Counted from the first letter of the stretch, positions 45,759 to 56,851 are shown. The stretch: DNA of 64,000 nucleotides from Dietzia sp. JS16-p6b (GCF_003052165.1 NZ_CP024869.1:1398001-1462000); one strand, 5' to 3'. A program made the numbers and translations. The notes: generated by a model not told the origin, from the letters alone.

Positions 45759-47198
45759 GTGGCTGACGGGCAGGACCGCTGGGTCCTGCACGTGGACATG
45801 GACGCCTTCTTCGCCTCCTGCGAGCAGCTCACGCGGCCGACGCTGCGCGGTCGGCCGGTGCTCGTGGGAGGCGTGGGGGGTCGCGGAGTGGTGGCGGGGT
45901 GCTCCTACGAGGCGCGCGCCCGCGGCGCGCGTTCCGCCATGCCCTCGCACCAGGCCAGGCGGCTCGTGGGCCCCTCGGCCGTCTTCGTGTTCCCCCGGAT
46001 GGCGGTGTACCGCGCGTTGAGCCGCCGGGTGTTCGAGGTCTTCTCCGCGCACGCTCCGGTGGTCGAGAAGGTCTCGGTGGACGAGGCCTTCCTCGAACCC
46101 CCCGAGCTCCGTGGTGCCGACGTCGAGCGGACCCGGCGGTGGGCGGAGGACCTACGAGCGGCGATACGCGAGGCCACCGGACTGCCGGCCTCGGTGGGGG
46201 CGGGGGCGGGGAAGCAGTACGCCAAGATCGCCTCCGAGCTCGCCAAGCCCGACGGGATCGCGGTGGTGCCCCGACGCGATCATTCGGACGTGCTGTATCC
46301 GCTCCCGGTGCGGAGTCTGTGGGGCGTGGGGCCGGTGGCGGGGGAGAGACTCTCGCAATTCGGGATCTCCACCATCGGCGATCTGGCCGCGATGGACGAC
46401 GACGACGTGGTCCACGCGCTCGGCAGGACCGTGGGGCCGGCGATCGCCCGGATCGCACGGGGATATGACGACAGGCCCGTTCACGAACGGGCCGAGGCCA
46501 AACAGATCAGCGCCGAGAGCACGTTCGCGGCCGATCTCACCACCGCCGGGCAGGTGGCGGCGGCGGTGCGCAGAGCGGCGGAGGGCGCACACCGGCGGCT
46601 GCTGGGCGACGGGCGGGCGGCCCGGACCGTGACGGTCAAGATCAAGCGCGCGGACTTCACCTCGATGACGCGGTCGTTCACGTTGCCGGTGGGCACGACC
46701 TCGCTGGAGACGATCATCGCCGTCGCGCGGTCCCTGGCCCCCGACCCCGTGGACTTCGGCGCGATCCGGCTGCTGGGCGTGGGCCTGTCGGGACTGACCG
46801 AGATCCACCAGGACGCGCTGTTCGAGCAGGAGTTCCTGCCCGGGACGCGGCAGGGCCCCGGGCACGTCGACCTCGACGAGCTCCCCGACATCATCGGGGT
46901 CGGCACCACGGTCACGACCGATGACGAGGCCCCGGGCCCGGGTGCGGAGGCCGTGGACGACCCGCTCCCCGCCCCACCGGCGATCGGCGCGTGGCGTCAG
47001 GGACTGCAGGAGAGGTTCCGCACCGGTTCGGACGTCCGCCATCCCGCGTTCGGGCACGGCTGGGTCCAGGGCTCCGGCCACGGTCGGGTGTCGGTACGGT
47101 TCGAGACGGCGGTCACCGGCCCCGGTCGGATGCGGACCTTCGCCGAGGACGATCCCGACCTGGAGCTCGCCGACCCGCTGGACTCCCTGGGGTGGTGA
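45759..47198 (+). CDS. dinB: Y-family DNA polymerase IV (DinB/DinX-like)
   Basis: This is a translesion polymerase. The 479-residue protein has the catalytic motifs [13 protein letters not shown] and SVDEAFLEP, the palm segment [16 protein letters not shown], the thumb helix-hairpin-helix ([24 protein letters not shown]) and a little-finger domain. About 90 further residues ([22 protein letters not shown] region) follow the little finger, as in the M. tuberculosis ileS-linked DinX (Rv1537). No LexA box is seen upstream; it probably reads through from ileS, 34 bases away. GTG 45759 gives [15 protein letters not shown]. It is convergent with ansA. Confidence 0.92.
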   Translation: MADGQDRWVLHVDMDAFFASCEQLTRPTLRGRPVLVGGVGGRGVVAGCSYEARARGARSAMPSHQARRLVGPSAVFVFPRMAVYRALSRRVFEVFSAHAPVVEKVSVDEAFLEPPELRGADVERTRRWAEDLRAAIREATGLPASVGAGAGKQYAKIASELAKPDGIAVVPRRDHSDVLYPLPVRSLWGVGPVAGERLSQFGISTIGDLAAMDDDDVVHALGRTVGPAIARIARGYDDRPVHERAEAKQISAESTFAADLTTAGQVAAAVRRAAEGAHRRLLGDGRAARTVTVKIKRADFTSMTRSFTLPVGTTSLETIIAVARSLAPDPVDFGAIRLLGVGLSGLTEIHQDALFEQEFLPGTRQGPGHVDLDELPDIIGVGTTVTTDDEAPGPGAEAVDDPLPAPPAIGAWRQGLQERFRTGSDVRHPAFGHGWVQGSGHGRVSVRFETAVTGPGRMRTFAEDDPDLELADPLDSLGW

Positions 47199-47222
47199 CG
47201 CGCGGGCCGAAGCGTCTGCACC

Positions 47223-48236
47223 TCAGCTGTAGAGGTGGTACCGGGACCACTGTGAGCGGACCTCGGCGGCGTCGGCGCGCGCGAGCAGCGCGGTGAGCAG
47301 GACCCGCGCCTGGGAGGAGCGCAGGTAACCGCAGCTCAGAACGCCTCGCCTCGCGAGATCCGCCCCGCCGCCGGGGCCCGAGTACGTGGGCGTCGCCTCG
47401 CCTCTCGGAACACGGGTCGAGGTCGCCACCACGATGTCCGGGCGCTCCACGGACAGGTCCGCGACGGCCTCGGCCACAAGTGGGGGCAGGTTGCCGGACC
47501 CGGTCCCCTCGAGGACCAGCCCGCGGGCCCCGGCGTCCACGCAGGCCCGCAGCGCCACGGCGTCCGAGCCGGGCGGGCAGGACACCACGTCCACCCGGGT
47601 CCCGGAGAACCGGGCCCGGCCGGGCAGGGTGGGTCGCTCGAGCTCCGGCGGCAGACCCTCGACCGGCTGGTCCGGGGCGTTGCGGGCAAAGGCGACGGGC
47701 TCTGTGGTGTGCCACTTGCGGACCCCTCGGGCCTGGAGGATCGCCCGTCCCAGCACCACGAGGACGCCGAGACCACGTGAGACCGGGTCGGCCGCGAGCA
47801 GCACCGCGTCGAGGAGGTTCGCGGGCCCGTCGGACTCGGGGTGATCCGCGGGCAGCTGGGCACCGGTGACCGCCACCGGCCGGGGGTCGCTGTGGTGGAG
47901 GTCCAGCGCCATGACCGTCTCCTCCAGCGTGTCCGTCCCGTGGGCCACCACGACCCCGGCCACCTCCGGATCGGCGAGGACGTCCGCGACCGCGTCGACG
48001 AGGTCGTCCCACTCCGCGGGGCCGAACGTCGACGAGTCGGCGTCCAGCACGGCCCGCGCGCTCACCCGGATCGAAGCCGGCAGCGCCGAGCGCAGCCCGT
48101 CGAGCATGGCCTGCGTCGCCGCGGCCGAGTCGCCCGCCATCACCGCCCCTCCCGGCACCGTGGAGGCGGTGATCGTCCCGCCGGTGGTGCAGATCACGAC
48201 GTGGGGGGTATCGGTGCTGGTCTGGACGCTGGTCAC
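47223..48236 (-). CDS. ansA: L-asparaginase
   Basis: AnsA hydrolyses asparagine to aspartate and ammonia. The 337-residue protein (from GTG 48236) has both catalytic threonine motifs: TTGGTI near the N-terminus and AHGTDTLEE (about residue 95), plus the lysine region RKWHTTEP. No signal peptide is present, so it is the cytoplasmic type. The longer frame to 48299 has no conserved sequence. The same ileS-dinX-ansA-lspA order occurs in M. tuberculosis (Rv1536-1539). Confidence 0.9.
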   Translation of the reverse strand: MTSVQTSTDTPHVVICTTGGTITASTVPGGAVMAGDSAAATQAMLDGLRSALPASIRVSARAVLDADSSTFGPAEWDDLVDAVADVLADPEVAGVVVAHGTDTLEETVMALDLHHSDPRPVAVTGAQLPADHPESDGPANLLDAVLLAADPVSRGLGVLVVLGRAILQARGVRKWHTTEPVAFARNAPDQPVEGLPPELERPTLPGRARFSGTRVDVVSCPPGSDAVALRACVDAGARGLVLEGTGSGNLPPLVAEAVADLSVERPDIVVATSTRVPRGEATPTYSGPGGGADLARRGVLSCGYLRSSQARVLLTALLARADAAEVRSQWSRYHLYS

Positions 48237-48367
48237 CCGGTCCACAGTGGTGGGCTCCGGGCCCGTCGTCAACCACCCGGGCCGTGGACGGTGGAACAAT
48301 GGAGCGTCGGTATCCGTTGGGCTGCTGAACGGCCCGACAGTTGCACATCACGACGAAAGGACCAAGC

Positions 48368-48862
48368 GTGAGTCTTCGACGGACCATCGCCGCAGTCTCC
48401 CTCTCCGCCTTCGCCCTGGGCGGGCTCGCCGCATGCGGCGGGGATGACGACGGAGGGCGCGAGACGGCTCCGGCCCCCACGGCGACCGAGCAGACGGCCG
48501 CCCCCGTGCCCACCGCCGAAGAGCTGACCCAGCTGCTCGCCCGGGCCTCCGACCCGGCGGTGCCGGTGGAGGAGAAGGTCGACCTGGTCGAGGGCGGGGC
48601 CGAGGCGCCGGAGCTCTTCGATCAGATCGCCGCGCTGAAGGCCGAGCAGGGCGCCGACGTGATCATCACCGGCGCCGCCGAGGGCGACATCCCCGGCACG
48701 CTCATCGCCAACGCGGTGATCATCCAGCCCGGCCAGGAGGACATCAACGTCCAGGCCCAGTTCATCCAGCAGGGCGGTCAGTGGCAGCTGCAGCAGTCCT
48801 TCGCCTGTGCGCTCATCACCAACGCGGGGCTCGAGCCGCCGGCGACCTGCCAGGTCGCCTGA
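48368..48862 (+). CDS. MTB12-like lipoprotein
   Basis: The 164-residue protein starts at GTG 48368 after GAAAGGACCAAGC. The N-terminus is a lipoprotein signal with lipobox GLAAC, then a Thr/Ala/Pro-rich linker. The folded part (about residues 48-164) contains ARASDPAVPVEEKVDLVEGG and QQGGQWQLQQSFACALITNAG, which resemble the low-molecular-weight antigen MTB12 (CFP-2) family (NTF2-like fold). Two cysteines near the C-terminus (ACAL and TCQVA) may form a disulfide. The function of MTB12 proteins is unknown. It should be matured by the LspA encoded about 1.1 kb downstream. Confidence 0.78.
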   Translation: MSLRRTIAAVSLSAFALGGLAACGGDDDGGRETAPAPTATEQTAAPVPTAEELTQLLARASDPAVPVEEKVDLVEGGAEAPELFDQIAALKAEQGADVIITGAAEGDIPGTLIANAVIIQPGQEDINVQAQFIQQGGQWQLQQSFACALITNAGLEPPATCQVA

Positions 48863-48902
48863 TCTCCAGAGGAGCCCTCCGGGTCCCGCCCCTCGCCGGT
48901 CC

Positions 48903-49901
48903 TCACCCGGCGGTGCGGAACCGCAGCACCGAGTCCTCGACGTAGGTCGTGCGTCGGCCCGAACCCGGGTCCACGTACACGGCCCGCGTCGAGGACTCTG
49001 TGGTCCCGTCGACGGGCAGTGGCGCGCGGAGGTCCACGGTGAGTTCACCCGAGCCCGTCACCTCGTACGCCTCGACCTCCAGCGTGACGCCCGGGCCGCC
49101 ATCCGGGGCCGGTGCGTCCAGGGTCGCGGCGGCCTCGGGGGCGTCCAGCTCCATCGTCACGGTGGCCACGTCGCCGTCGAGGGCGGCCAGCTCGTACGTG
49201 ACGGACCGCTCCGGCGCCACCGCGTCGTCGACGCTCCGGGTGACGGTCCACCGGGCCCCCACCCCGATCGCCTCGGTCGGCCACGCGACGGTCGCGTCGG
49301 ACACGGCGTTCGCCGTGATCTCGACCCCCGCCCGTGCGGCATCCGTCGCGGTGGCCGGCGCCTCCAACGTCAGGCCGCGCACGATGCCGTCGGCACTGCG
49401 GGTCCAGGTGACCGCGAACCCGGGTGCGGTGGCGAACTGGGCGGAACGGAGCTCGTCCACGGAGGTGAAATCGCGGGCCGTGACGGTGGCCCGCTGGGCG
49501 CCGTCCACGTCCGGCTCCGACAGGCCCTCGACGGTCAGCGTCTGCTCGGGGGTCTCGTCGAGCCTCGGCTCCGCGCCCGGGACGGTCGTGCGAGCCGACG
49601 CGGATCTGGTGATGGCGACGGTCACGGCGTCTCGGGACGGGGAGTAGGCCATCACCCGCAGCTCCCCCGAGCCCTCGTCGAGGAGCTCGACCGTGGGGGC
49701 GGGTCCGGGGTCGACCTCCACCGCGGGCTCCAGAGCCCGATCCTCCTGAGCGGCGACGGCGTCGTCCCCGGGGGGGTCGCCCTCGTCCGCGCACGCGGCG
49801 CTGGAGGCCACGAGCGCGGTGGCCAGTGCGGCGACGAGCAGTCGCTGACCGGCCCGCACGGGTCGGGGACGGCCGGAGGCGGAGGGCGTTCGGAGGTTCA
49901 C
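48903..49901 (-). CDS. putative lipoprotein, DUF6263-like
   Basis: The 332-residue protein starts with GTG 49901. A signal with lipobox SAAC lies at about residues 33-36, followed by an acidic linker and a beta-rich domain of about 270 residues containing paired segments such as VTYELAALDGDVATVTMELD and SGELTVDLRAPLPVDG. The pattern of a repeated beta domain with a hydrophobic ligand cavity resembles DUF6263 proteins, but I am not certain. There is no catalytic motif. It is convergent with the MTB12-like gene and divergent from lspA. TAGGCT (49915 to 49910) lies eight bases before the start, so the mRNA may be leaderless. Confidence 0.7.
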   Translation of the reverse strand: MNLRTPSASGRPRPVRAGQRLLVAALATALVASSAACADEGDPPGDDAVAAQEDRALEPAVEVDPGPAPTVELLDEGSGELRVMAYSPSRDAVTVAITRSASARTTVPGAEPRLDETPEQTLTVEGLSEPDVDGAQRATVTARDFTSVDELRSAQFATAPGFAVTWTRSADGIVRGLTLEAPATATDAARAGVEITANAVSDATVAWPTEAIGVGARWTVTRSVDDAVAPERSVTYELAALDGDVATVTMELDAPEAAATLDAPAPDGGPGVTLEVEAYEVTGSGELTVDLRAPLPVDGTTESSTRAVYVDPGSGRRTTYVEDSVLRFRTAG

Positions 49902-49959
49902 GACCCCCGAGCCTAGAGGGTCCGCCCACCGGGCCCGGCGGCCCCGCCGGGGGATCAGG

Positions 49960-49965
49960 GATACT
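49960..49965 (+). promoter_or_regulatory. -10 hexamer of lspA
   Basis: GATACT, matching the relaxed (T/G)ANNNT form, ends seven bases before ATG 49973. The intervening GGAGCGC is too close to act as a normal leader, so a leaderless transcript is likely. Confidence 0.5.
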
Positions 49966-49972
49966 GGAGCGC

Positions 49973-50548
49973 ATGACGGAGACCAACGGGACGCGGTCCG
50001 ATGCGGCGGGGACGACGCCCGGTGGGACCGGTGCCCGATACTTCAGGGCGGGGCCGGTCGCCATGCTGATGATCGCGGCGGTGATCGTGGCGGTGGATCA
50101 GGTGACCAAGGCGCTGGCGGTGTGGGGTCTCGAGGGGCAGGACCCGATCCGGATCGTCGGTGATTCCGTGCGGCTCCTCCTGCTCCGCAACCCCGGCGCG
50201 GCCTTCTCGATGGGCACGGGGTCGACAGTCGTGCTGAGCATCGTGGCCACCGTGGTCGTGGTGGGACTGCTGTGGTTCTCGCGGCGGGTCCACTCGAGGT
50301 GGTGGGCGTGGGGGCTCGGGTTGATCCTGGGTGGCGCCGCGGGCAACCTCGTGGACCGGTACGTCCGGGCCCCCGGCTTCCTGGAGGGCCACGTGGTGGA
50401 CTTCGTCTCGGTGGGGTGGTGGCCGGTGTTCAACGTCGCCGATTCGAGTCTGGTCATCGGTGTGATCGTGGTGGCCGTCGCCGTGGTCAAGGGAGTGGAG
50501 TTCGACGGCTCGCGGGGGCCAGTGGAGAAGGGCGGGGCGGATGGGTGA
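49973..50548 (+). CDS. lspA: signal peptidase II (lipoprotein)
   Basis: LspA is the membrane aspartic protease that removes lipoprotein signal peptides after diacylglyceryl modification. The 191-residue protein has four transmembrane helices. Catalytic aspartates are visible in [13 protein letters not shown] (first Asp) and [11 protein letters not shown] (second Asp), and [10 protein letters not shown] is the conserved N-terminal loop. The N-terminal 25 residues are polar and variable. It overlaps rluD by eight bases. Two predicted lipoproteins lie directly upstream. Confidence 0.94.
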   Translation: MTETNGTRSDAAGTTPGGTGARYFRAGPVAMLMIAAVIVAVDQVTKALAVWGLEGQDPIRIVGDSVRLLLLRNPGAAFSMGTGSTVVLSIVATVVVVGLLWFSRRVHSRWWAWGLGLILGGAAGNLVDRYVRAPGFLEGHVVDFVSVGWWPVFNVADSSLVIGVIVVAVAVVKGVEFDGSRGPVEKGGADG

Positions 50549-51467
50549 GCTGCGCACATTCCCCGTCCCGGACGGTCTCGACGGGATGAGGGTGGACGCC
50601 GGTGTCTCCCGCCTCCTCGGGCTGTCCCGGACCGCGGTCGCCGATCTCGCCGGGCAGGGCAAGGTGTTGGTCGACGGCCGGGCGGTGGGGAAGTCGGACA
50701 AGCTCACCGGGATGTCGTGGATCGAGGTCGAGATGCCCGATCCGCGGGCCGAGCCCGCGGTGGTCGCAGAGCCGGTCGAGGGGATGGCCGTCGTCTACTC
50801 GGATGCCGACCTCGTCGTCGTCGACAAACCCGTCGGCGTGGCGGCGCACGCCTCGGTGGGCTGGACCGGCCCCACCGTGATCGGTGGGCTGGCGGCCGCC
50901 GGATACCGCATCTCCACCTCGGGGCCGCCGGAGCGCAAGGGGATCGTCCACCGACTCGACGTGGGCACGTCCGGACTGATGGTGGTGGCGGCCTCCGAGC
51001 GGGCGTACACGCTGCTCAAACGGGCGTTCCGCGACCGCACCGTGGACAAGACCTACCACGCGCTCGTCCAGGGCCACCCCGATCCGCTGTCCGGGACGAT
51101 CGACGCGCCCATCGGCCGCCACACGTCCAACGACTGGCGGTTCGCGGTCACCTCGGACGGCAAGCACTCCATCACGCATTACGACACGCTCGAGGCGCAC
51201 CAGGCGGCAACGCTCGTCGAGGTCAAGCTCGAGACCGGTCGAACCCATCAGATCCGCGTCCACTTCTCGGCCCTCCACCACCCGTGCGCGGGCGACCTCA
51301 CCTACGGCGCGGACCCGGTGCTGGCGAGGCGGTTGGGGCTGGAACGGCAGTGGCTGCACGCGGTGGGGCTCGGGTTCGATCACCCCGGCACGGGTGAACG
51401 CGTGGACTTCACCAGCCCGTACCCTGACGATCTCCAGCACGCGCTGGACGCCCTCCGCGCCGCGTGA
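50541..51467 (+). CDS. rluD: 23S rRNA pseudouridine synthase (RluD/RluA family)
   Basis: This enzyme isomerises uridine to pseudouridine in large-subunit rRNA. The 308-residue protein has an N-terminal S4-like domain ([25 protein letters not shown]), then the catalytic motif [17 protein letters not shown] with the active Asp, and [12 protein letters not shown]. Its substrate position cannot be told from sequence; RluD-type is named because it pairs with lspA as elsewhere. It starts inside lspA and its stop overlaps the next gene (GTGA). Confidence 0.92.
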   Translation: MGELRTFPVPDGLDGMRVDAGVSRLLGLSRTAVADLAGQGKVLVDGRAVGKSDKLTGMSWIEVEMPDPRAEPAVVAEPVEGMAVVYSDADLVVVDKPVGVAAHASVGWTGPTVIGGLAAAGYRISTSGPPERKGIVHRLDVGTSGLMVVAASERAYTLLKRAFRDRTVDKTYHALVQGHPDPLSGTIDAPIGRHTSNDWRFAVTSDGKHSITHYDTLEAHQAATLVEVKLETGRTHQIRVHFSALHHPCAGDLTYGADPVLARRLGLERQWLHAVGLGFDHPGTGERVDFTSPYPDDLQHALDALRAA

Positions 51468-52261
51468 CCGGCCCTGCCCCGGCAGCCGACCGCTCCACGC
51501 CCCGGTCGGTCGCGCTGAGGGCTCTTTCGAGCGTGGGCGTGGGCGTGGTGATCGTCCTGGCGCTGGTCGCCGTCCTCACCGCGCTGCGCACCGAGTTGCC
51601 GCGCAATCCCGGGGTGATGAGCGATGCGCTGGGACCCGAGAACGGCGAACTGGTCGACGACTACCTGGCGCGTGCCGCGGGCTCCCTGGTCGACGACGGC
51701 GAGCCGGGTGACGACGGCGAGGACCCCGCCACCGGAGCGGACGCCCCCCGCTGGGCACTCGTGACCGCCGCCCGGCCGTGGTCCGCCGCGGAGGCGGCCG
51801 CCGTGGTCCGGGGCCTGCCCAGGGTCTCCGGACTCTATGTCCAGGTGCCGGTCGACGGCGTGGCGATGCCCGTGACCGGGGTGACGTTGGCCGAGCCGGC
51901 AGCAGGGGAGTCGGGCCGTGAGCCGGTGCTGGACCGAGGCCTCGCGGAGGTGGTGCACCGGTCGGGTGGCGAGGTCCCCACCGGACCCGGGGGGCAGGCC
52001 CCGCCCGACGCCGACCGCGCGGCCGCGACCGCCGCGCTCACCGCCGCGCGGATCCGATCGGGGGAGCCGGCGATCATCGGTCTGCTCGCCCGGGGTACCC
52101 CGGCGCAGCTGAGGGAGGCGGCGGGCCGGCCGTGGGTGCGGGCCGTCGAGGCGCTGCCGGCCGACGCGGTGTGGCAGCGGTTCGCCGTCCGGCCCCTCCA
52201 ACCACAGCAGGTGGACGCCGCGCTCCCGCTGCCGGACGACGCGCCCGTCCCGTCGGCGTGA
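51464..52261 (+). CDS. membrane-anchored protein of unknown function
   Basis: The 265-residue protein starts at GTG 51464 within the rluD stop. One N-terminal transmembrane helix ([18 protein letters not shown]) anchors an exported domain of about 220 residues rich in Ala, Asp and Pro, with [19 protein letters not shown], a central acidic stretch ([11 protein letters not shown]) and [23 protein letters not shown]. No catalytic motif or repeat is evident. I do not recognise the family. Coupling to rluD and position before rarD give no clear role. Confidence 0.7.
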   Translation: MTGPAPAADRSTPRSVALRALSSVGVGVVIVLALVAVLTALRTELPRNPGVMSDALGPENGELVDDYLARAAGSLVDDGEPGDDGEDPATGADAPRWALVTAARPWSAAEAAAVVRGLPRVSGLYVQVPVDGVAMPVTGVTLAEPAAGESGREPVLDRGLAEVVHRSGGEVPTGPGGQAPPDADRAAATAALTAARIRSGEPAIIGLLARGTPAQLREAAGRPWVRAVEALPADAVWQRFAVRPLQPQQVDAALPLPDDAPVPSA

Positions 52262-52277
52262 ACGTCAGGGAGCCGGG

Positions 52278-53255
52278 ATGGCACGGATGCGTGACCGTGG
52301 CGTGGTGATCGGGAAGCGGGACCCCACCGACCGGTCCGTGGCGATCGGGATGCTCGCCGGTGCCTGTGCCTACACCCTGTGGGGGTTCTTCCCCGCGTTC
52401 TTCCCGTTGCTCGAACCCGCGGGTGCGGTCGAGATCGTGGGCCACCGCGTCGTGTGGTCGCTGGTGATCATGGCGCTGGTGCTCTCCGTCACCCGGCGAT
52501 GGCGGCAGCTGTGGTCCCTCGACCGTCTCTCGTGGGCGCGGATCGCCGGGGCCGCCGGGTTCATCACCGTGAACTGGGGGGTCTACGTCTACACGGTCAA
52601 CTCCGAACGGGTCACCGAGGCCGCGCTCGGGTACACGATCAACCCCCTGGTGAGCGTCCTGCTCGGGGTCCTGATCTTCCGCGAGCGGCTGAACCGGCCA
52701 CAGGTGGGCGCGGTGGCCCTCGCCGTGGTCGCGGTGGGCGTTCTCACCGCGGGATACGGACACGTCCCGTACCTCTCGCTTCTGCTCGCGACGAGTTTCG
52801 GCTTCTACGGGGTCGTCAAGAAGAAGCTCCGTGCGGACCCGGTGGTCGGGATGACCGGGGAGGTGCTGGTCATCGCCCCCCTCGCCCTGTCCGTGCTGGT
52901 GTGGCTGGGTGTGACCGGCGCGGGCACGTTCACCGGGCACGGGGTGGGGCACTCGGCGCTGCTCGCCGCCAGCGGAGTGGTGACCGTGGTGCCCCTGCTC
53001 CTGTTCGCGACGGCCGCCCAGCGCATCCCCCTGGCCACCGTGGGAATGCTGCAGTACATCATCCCGATCCTGCAGATGGCCTGGGGACTGCTCGTGGTGG
53101 GCGAGCGGCTGGACGCGGTCCAGTGGGCCGGTTTCGCGCTGATCTGGACCGCGGTGATCGTGTTCACGCTGGCGGGGCGGTCGCCACGCTCGGCGCGTGC
53201 TGGGGTTTCGGGTCGTGTCGGAGCGGCGACCTACACTGGGCCGGACAAGCCGTAG
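52278..53255 (+). CDS. rarD: EamA/RarD family transporter
   Basis: The 325-residue protein has ten predicted transmembrane helices in two EamA halves, with the RarD-type features GMLAGACAYTLWGFFPAFF, VEIVGHRVVWSL, NWGVYVYTVN, GYTINPLVSVLLG and GMLQYIIPILQM. Members export or import small metabolites; RarD was named from a chloramphenicol phenotype in Pseudomonas and has no firm substrate. ATG 52278 follows AGGGAGCCGGG. It is the last gene of the lspA unit, and dnaE has its own promoter behind it. Confidence 0.9.
   Translation: MARMRDRGVVIGKRDPTDRSVAIGMLAGACAYTLWGFFPAFFPLLEPAGAVEIVGHRVVWSLVIMALVLSVTRRWRQLWSLDRLSWARIAGAAGFITVNWGVYVYTVNSERVTEAALGYTINPLVSVLLGVLIFRERLNRPQVGAVALAVVAVGVLTAGYGHVPYLSLLLATSFGFYGVVKKKLRADPVVGMTGEVLVIAPLALSVLVWLGVTGAGTFTGHGVGHSALLAASGVVTVVPLLLFATAAQRIPLATVGMLQYIIPILQMAWGLLVVGERLDAVQWAGFALIWTAVIVFTLAGRSPRSARAGVSGRVGAATYTGPDKP
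53232..53237 (+). promoter_or_regulatory. -10 hexamer of dnaE
   Basis: TACACT lies 30 bases before GTG 53268 and overlaps the end of rarD. It gives a short leader that includes the AGGAGG ribosome binding site (53254-53259), so dnaE is a leadered gene. Confidence 0.5.
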
Positions 53256-53267
53256 GAGGAATGCTGC

Positions 53268-56200
53268 GTGGGCGGATCCCAGTTCGTGCATCTGCACAAT
53301 CACACCGAGTTCTCGATGCTCGACGGGATGGCGCAGATCACCCCGTTGTTCGCCGAGGCCTCCAGGCTGGGGATGCCGGCGGTGGGAATGACCGACCACG
53401 GGAACATGTACGGCTCCTCGGACTTCTACAAGCAGGCCGTCAAGACCGGGATCACACCGATCATCGGCATCGAGGCGTACGTCGCCCCCGAGTCCAGGTT
53501 CAACAAGAAGCGTGTGCTGTGGGGCGAGAAGCACCAGAAGGGTGACGACGTCGCGGGGTCGGGCGCCTACACCCACATGACCATGCTCGCGGAGAACGCC
53601 ACCGGTCTGCGCAATCTGTTCCTGCTGTCCTCCCTGGCCTCGTACGAGGGACAACTGGGTAAGTGGGCCCGCATGGACGCCGAGATCCTCGCCGAGCACT
53701 CCGAGGGGATCATCGCCACCTCCGGATGCCCCTCCGGAGAGATCCAGACCCGCCTGCGCCTGGGTCAGCGCAAGGAGGCCTACGAGGCGGCCGAGAAGTG
53801 GCAGTCGATCTTCGGGAAGGACAACTTCTTCCTGGAGCTCATGGACCACGGAATCGACATCGAGCGACGGGTCCGGGAGGACCTGGTCGCGCTGGGCAGG
53901 GACCTGGGTATGCCGCCGCTGGTGACCAACGACTGCCACTATGTCACCCGCGAACAGGCCCACGCCCACGAGGCGATGCTGTGCGTGCAGACGGGCAAGA
54001 CCCTCGCCGACGAGAACCGTTTCAAGTTCGACGGCGACGGGTACTTCCTCAAGTCCGCCGACGAGATGCGGGCCCAGTGGGATCCCGAGGTCCCCGGTGG
54101 GTGCGACAACACGCTGTGGATCGCCGAACGCGTCCAGCCGTACGACGAGATCTGGGCCCCGAGGGACCGGATGCCCAAGTTCCCGGTGCCCGAGGGCGAG
54201 ACGGAGGACACGTGGCTGGCCCGTGAGGTCCACAAGGGTCTGGAGTGGCGCTTTCCCGCGGGGGTACCGCAGGAGTACCTGGACCGCGCGCAGTTCGAAC
54301 TCGAGGTGATCAAGGGCAAGGGGTACCCCGGGTACTTCCTCGTGGTCGGTGACCTCATCGAGTACGCCCGTTCCATCGGGATCAAGGTCGGTCCGGGCCG
54401 GGGCTCCGCGGCGGGTGCGCTCGTGGCCTACGCACTCAAGATCACCAACATCGACCCGATCGAGCACGGCCTGCTGTTCGAGAGATTCCTCAACCCGGAG
54501 CGCCCGTCCGCGCCGGATATCGATATCGACTTCGACGACCGCCGCCGCGGCGAGATGATCCGCTATGCCAGCGAGAAATGGGGTTCGGACAAGATCGCCC
54601 AGGTCATTACGTTCGGCACCATCAAGACCAAGGCCGCCATCAAGGACGCCGCCCGCGTGAACTTCGGCCAGCCCGGCTACGCGATCGCCGACCGGATCAC
54701 CAAGGCCCTGCCGCCGGCGATCATGGCCAAGGACATCCCCCTGTCGGGCATCACCGACCCCACGCACGAGCGCTACGGCGAGGCCTCGGAGGTCCGCCAG
54801 CTCATCGAGACGGACCCGGACGTCAAGCGGATCTACGACACCGCCCGCGGGCTGGAGGGCATGGTCCGCCAGGCGGGCGTCCACGCGTGTGCGGTGATCA
54901 TGTCCTCCGAGCCGCTGCTCGACGTGATCCCCATGTGGAAGCGTGCCCAGGACGGCGCCCTCATCACCGGCTGGGACTACCCCTCGTGCGAGGACATCGG
55001 CCTGCTCAAGATGGATTTCTTGGGCCTGCGCAACCTCACTGTGATCGGCGACTGCCTGGAGAACATCAAGTCCAACCGCGGCGAGGAGATCGACCTCGAC
55101 ACGCTCAGCACCGACGATCAGGCGACCTACGACCTGCTGGCCAGCGGCGACACGCTGGGGGTGTTCCAGCTGGACTCCGGTGGCATGCGCGAGCTCCTCA
55201 AGCGGATGAAGCCCACCGGCTTCAACGACATCGTGGCCGCTCTCGCCCTGTACCGACCCGGGCCGATGGGGATGGGCACGCACTGGAACTACGCCGACCG
55301 CAAGAACGGCAAACAGGAGCTCACCCCGATCCACCCGGAGCTGGAGGAGCCGCTCAAGGAGATCCTGGGCGAGACCCACGGGTTGATCGTGTACCAGGAG
55401 CAGATCATGGCGATCTCCCGCGAACTCGCGGGCTACACGGCCGGTGAGGCCGACGGGTTCCGCAAGGCCATGGGTAAGAAGAAGGCAGAGGTCCTCGCGG
55501 CCGAGTACGAGAAGTTCTCCGGCGGCATGGGTGAGCGCGGGTTCTCCAAGGAGGCCGTGGACGCGCTCTGGGGCACCATCGAGCCGTTCGCCTCCTACGC
55601 ATTCAACAAGTCCCACGCGGCCGGCTACGGGCTGGTGTCGTTCTGGACCGGTTACCTCAAGGCCAATTACCCGGCGGAGTACATGGCCGCCCTGCTCACC
55701 TCCGTGGGCGACGACAAGGACAAGGCCGCGCTGTACCTGTCCAACTGCCGGCAGATGGGGATCCGGGTGCTGCCGCCGTCGGTCAACGAGTCGCTCACCA
55801 ACTTCGTCTCGGTGGGCGAGGACATCCGCTTCGGGATGGGTGCGGTCCGCAATGTCGGTACGCACGTGGTGGACTCCGTCGTGTCCGCGCGCAAGGAGAA
55901 GGGGGAGTTCACCGACTTCTCCGACTACCTGGCGAAGATCGACCAGACCGCGTGCACCAAGAAGGTCACCGAATCGCTGATCAAGGCCGGAGCGTTCGAC
56001 TCCCTGGGACACCCGCGCAAGGGCTTGTTCCTGGTCCACGCCGACGCGGTCGAGTCGGTGATGTCCACCAAGAAGGCCGAGGCGGTGGGTCAGTTCGACC
56101 TGTTCGGCGGCGGGGATGCGGAGGACGCCGGGGGAGCCTCGGCGTTCAGTGACGTCTTCGCGGTCCGGGTCCCCGACGAGGAGTGGGACATCAAGCAGAA

Positions 56201-56822
56201 GCTGGCGCTCGAGCGGGAGATGCTGGGACTATACGTCTCGGGCCACCCGCTCGACGGGCTGGAGTCCGCGCTCGCCGCCAAGACCGACACGTCTATCGCC
56301 ACCATCCACGAGGGCGAGCTCCCGCACGGCACCGCGGTGACGATCGGCGGGATCATCTCCGGCGTGGACCGGCGGGTCAACAAGAACGGCGAACCGTGGG
56401 CGATCGTGACGATCGAGGACTTCAACGGCAGCGTCGAGGTGCTCTTCTTCCCCAAGACCTATCGCCTCGCCGCCCTCGACATCGCCGAGGACGCTGTCGT
56501 CCTGGTCAAGGCTCGCATCAACATCCGCGAGGACCGGGTCTCGGTGTTCGGCGACACCCTCGAGGTGCCGGACCTGGTCGTGGGTGGCAACGGCGCCCCG
56601 CTGGCGCTGACGTTGCCCACGAAGATGTGCACCATCGAGACGGTCACCGCCCTCAAGCAGGTCCTCGGGCGGCACCCCGGTCCCTCGGACGTCCACCTGC
56701 GGTTGGTCAACGGGACGTCGTCCACGGTGTTGCGGTTGGACGACCATCTGCGGGTCGAGACATCGTCTTCGCTCATGGGGGATCTCAAGGCGCTCCTCGG
56801 GCCGGGCTGCCTCACCGGATGA
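53268..56822 (+). CDS. dnaE: DNA polymerase III alpha subunit (replicative)
   Basis: DnaE1 is the replicative C-family polymerase. The 1184-residue protein has the N-terminal PHP domain ([23 protein letters not shown]), which in Actinobacteria is the proofreading exonuclease, then the palm catalytic aspartates in [12 protein letters not shown] (about residues 415-426), KTKAAIKD, the fingers, a duplicated HhH region, an OB domain ([21 protein letters not shown] in part) and a C-terminal region binding tau. Length and full PHP motifs mark the essential DnaE1, not the mutagenic DnaE2. GTG 53268 is supported by AGGAGG. Confidence 0.96.
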   Translation: MGGSQFVHLHNHTEFSMLDGMAQITPLFAEASRLGMPAVGMTDHGNMYGSSDFYKQAVKTGITPIIGIEAYVAPESRFNKKRVLWGEKHQKGDDVAGSGAYTHMTMLAENATGLRNLFLLSSLASYEGQLGKWARMDAEILAEHSEGIIATSGCPSGEIQTRLRLGQRKEAYEAAEKWQSIFGKDNFFLELMDHGIDIERRVREDLVALGRDLGMPPLVTNDCHYVTREQAHAHEAMLCVQTGKTLADENRFKFDGDGYFLKSADEMRAQWDPEVPGGCDNTLWIAERVQPYDEIWAPRDRMPKFPVPEGETEDTWLAREVHKGLEWRFPAGVPQEYLDRAQFELEVIKGKGYPGYFLVVGDLIEYARSIGIKVGPGRGSAAGALVAYALKITNIDPIEHGLLFERFLNPERPSAPDIDIDFDDRRRGEMIRYASEKWGSDKIAQVITFGTIKTKAAIKDAARVNFGQPGYAIADRITKALPPAIMAKDIPLSGITDPTHERYGEASEVRQLIETDPDVKRIYDTARGLEGMVRQAGVHACAVIMSSEPLLDVIPMWKRAQDGALITGWDYPSCEDIGLLKMDFLGLRNLTVIGDCLENIKSNRGEEIDLDTLSTDDQATYDLLASGDTLGVFQLDSGGMRELLKRMKPTGFNDIVAALALYRPGPMGMGTHWNYADRKNGKQELTPIHPELEEPLKEILGETHGLIVYQEQIMAISRELAGYTAGEADGFRKAMGKKKAEVLAAEYEKFSGGMGERGFSKEAVDALWGTIEPFASYAFNKSHAAGYGLVSFWTGYLKANYPAEYMAALLTSVGDDKDKAALYLSNCRQMGIRVLPPSVNESLTNFVSVGEDIRFGMGAVRNVGTHVVDSVVSARKEKGEFTDFSDYLAKIDQTACTKKVTESLIKAGAFDSLGHPRKGLFLVHADAVESVMSTKKAEAVGQFDLFGGGDAEDAGGASAFSDVFAVRVPDEEWDIKQKLALEREMLGLYVSGHPLDGLESALAAKTDTSIATIHEGELPHGTAVTIGGIISGVDRRVNKNGEPWAIVTIEDFNGSVEVLFFPKTYRLAALDIAEDAVVLVKARINIREDRVSVFGDTLEVPDLVVGGNGAPLALTLPTKMCTIETVTALKQVLGRHPGPSDVHLRLVNGTSSTVLRLDDHLRVETSSSLMGDLKALLGPGCLTG

Positions 56823-56851
56823 CCAGTTGGCGGTGACAGACCGCGCGGTGG

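Noticed and set aside
52074-56039. 1321-codon minus-strand open frame opposite dnaE
   Set aside because: It is antisense to dnaE and rarD, shows no family motif, and has the composition of a shadow frame.
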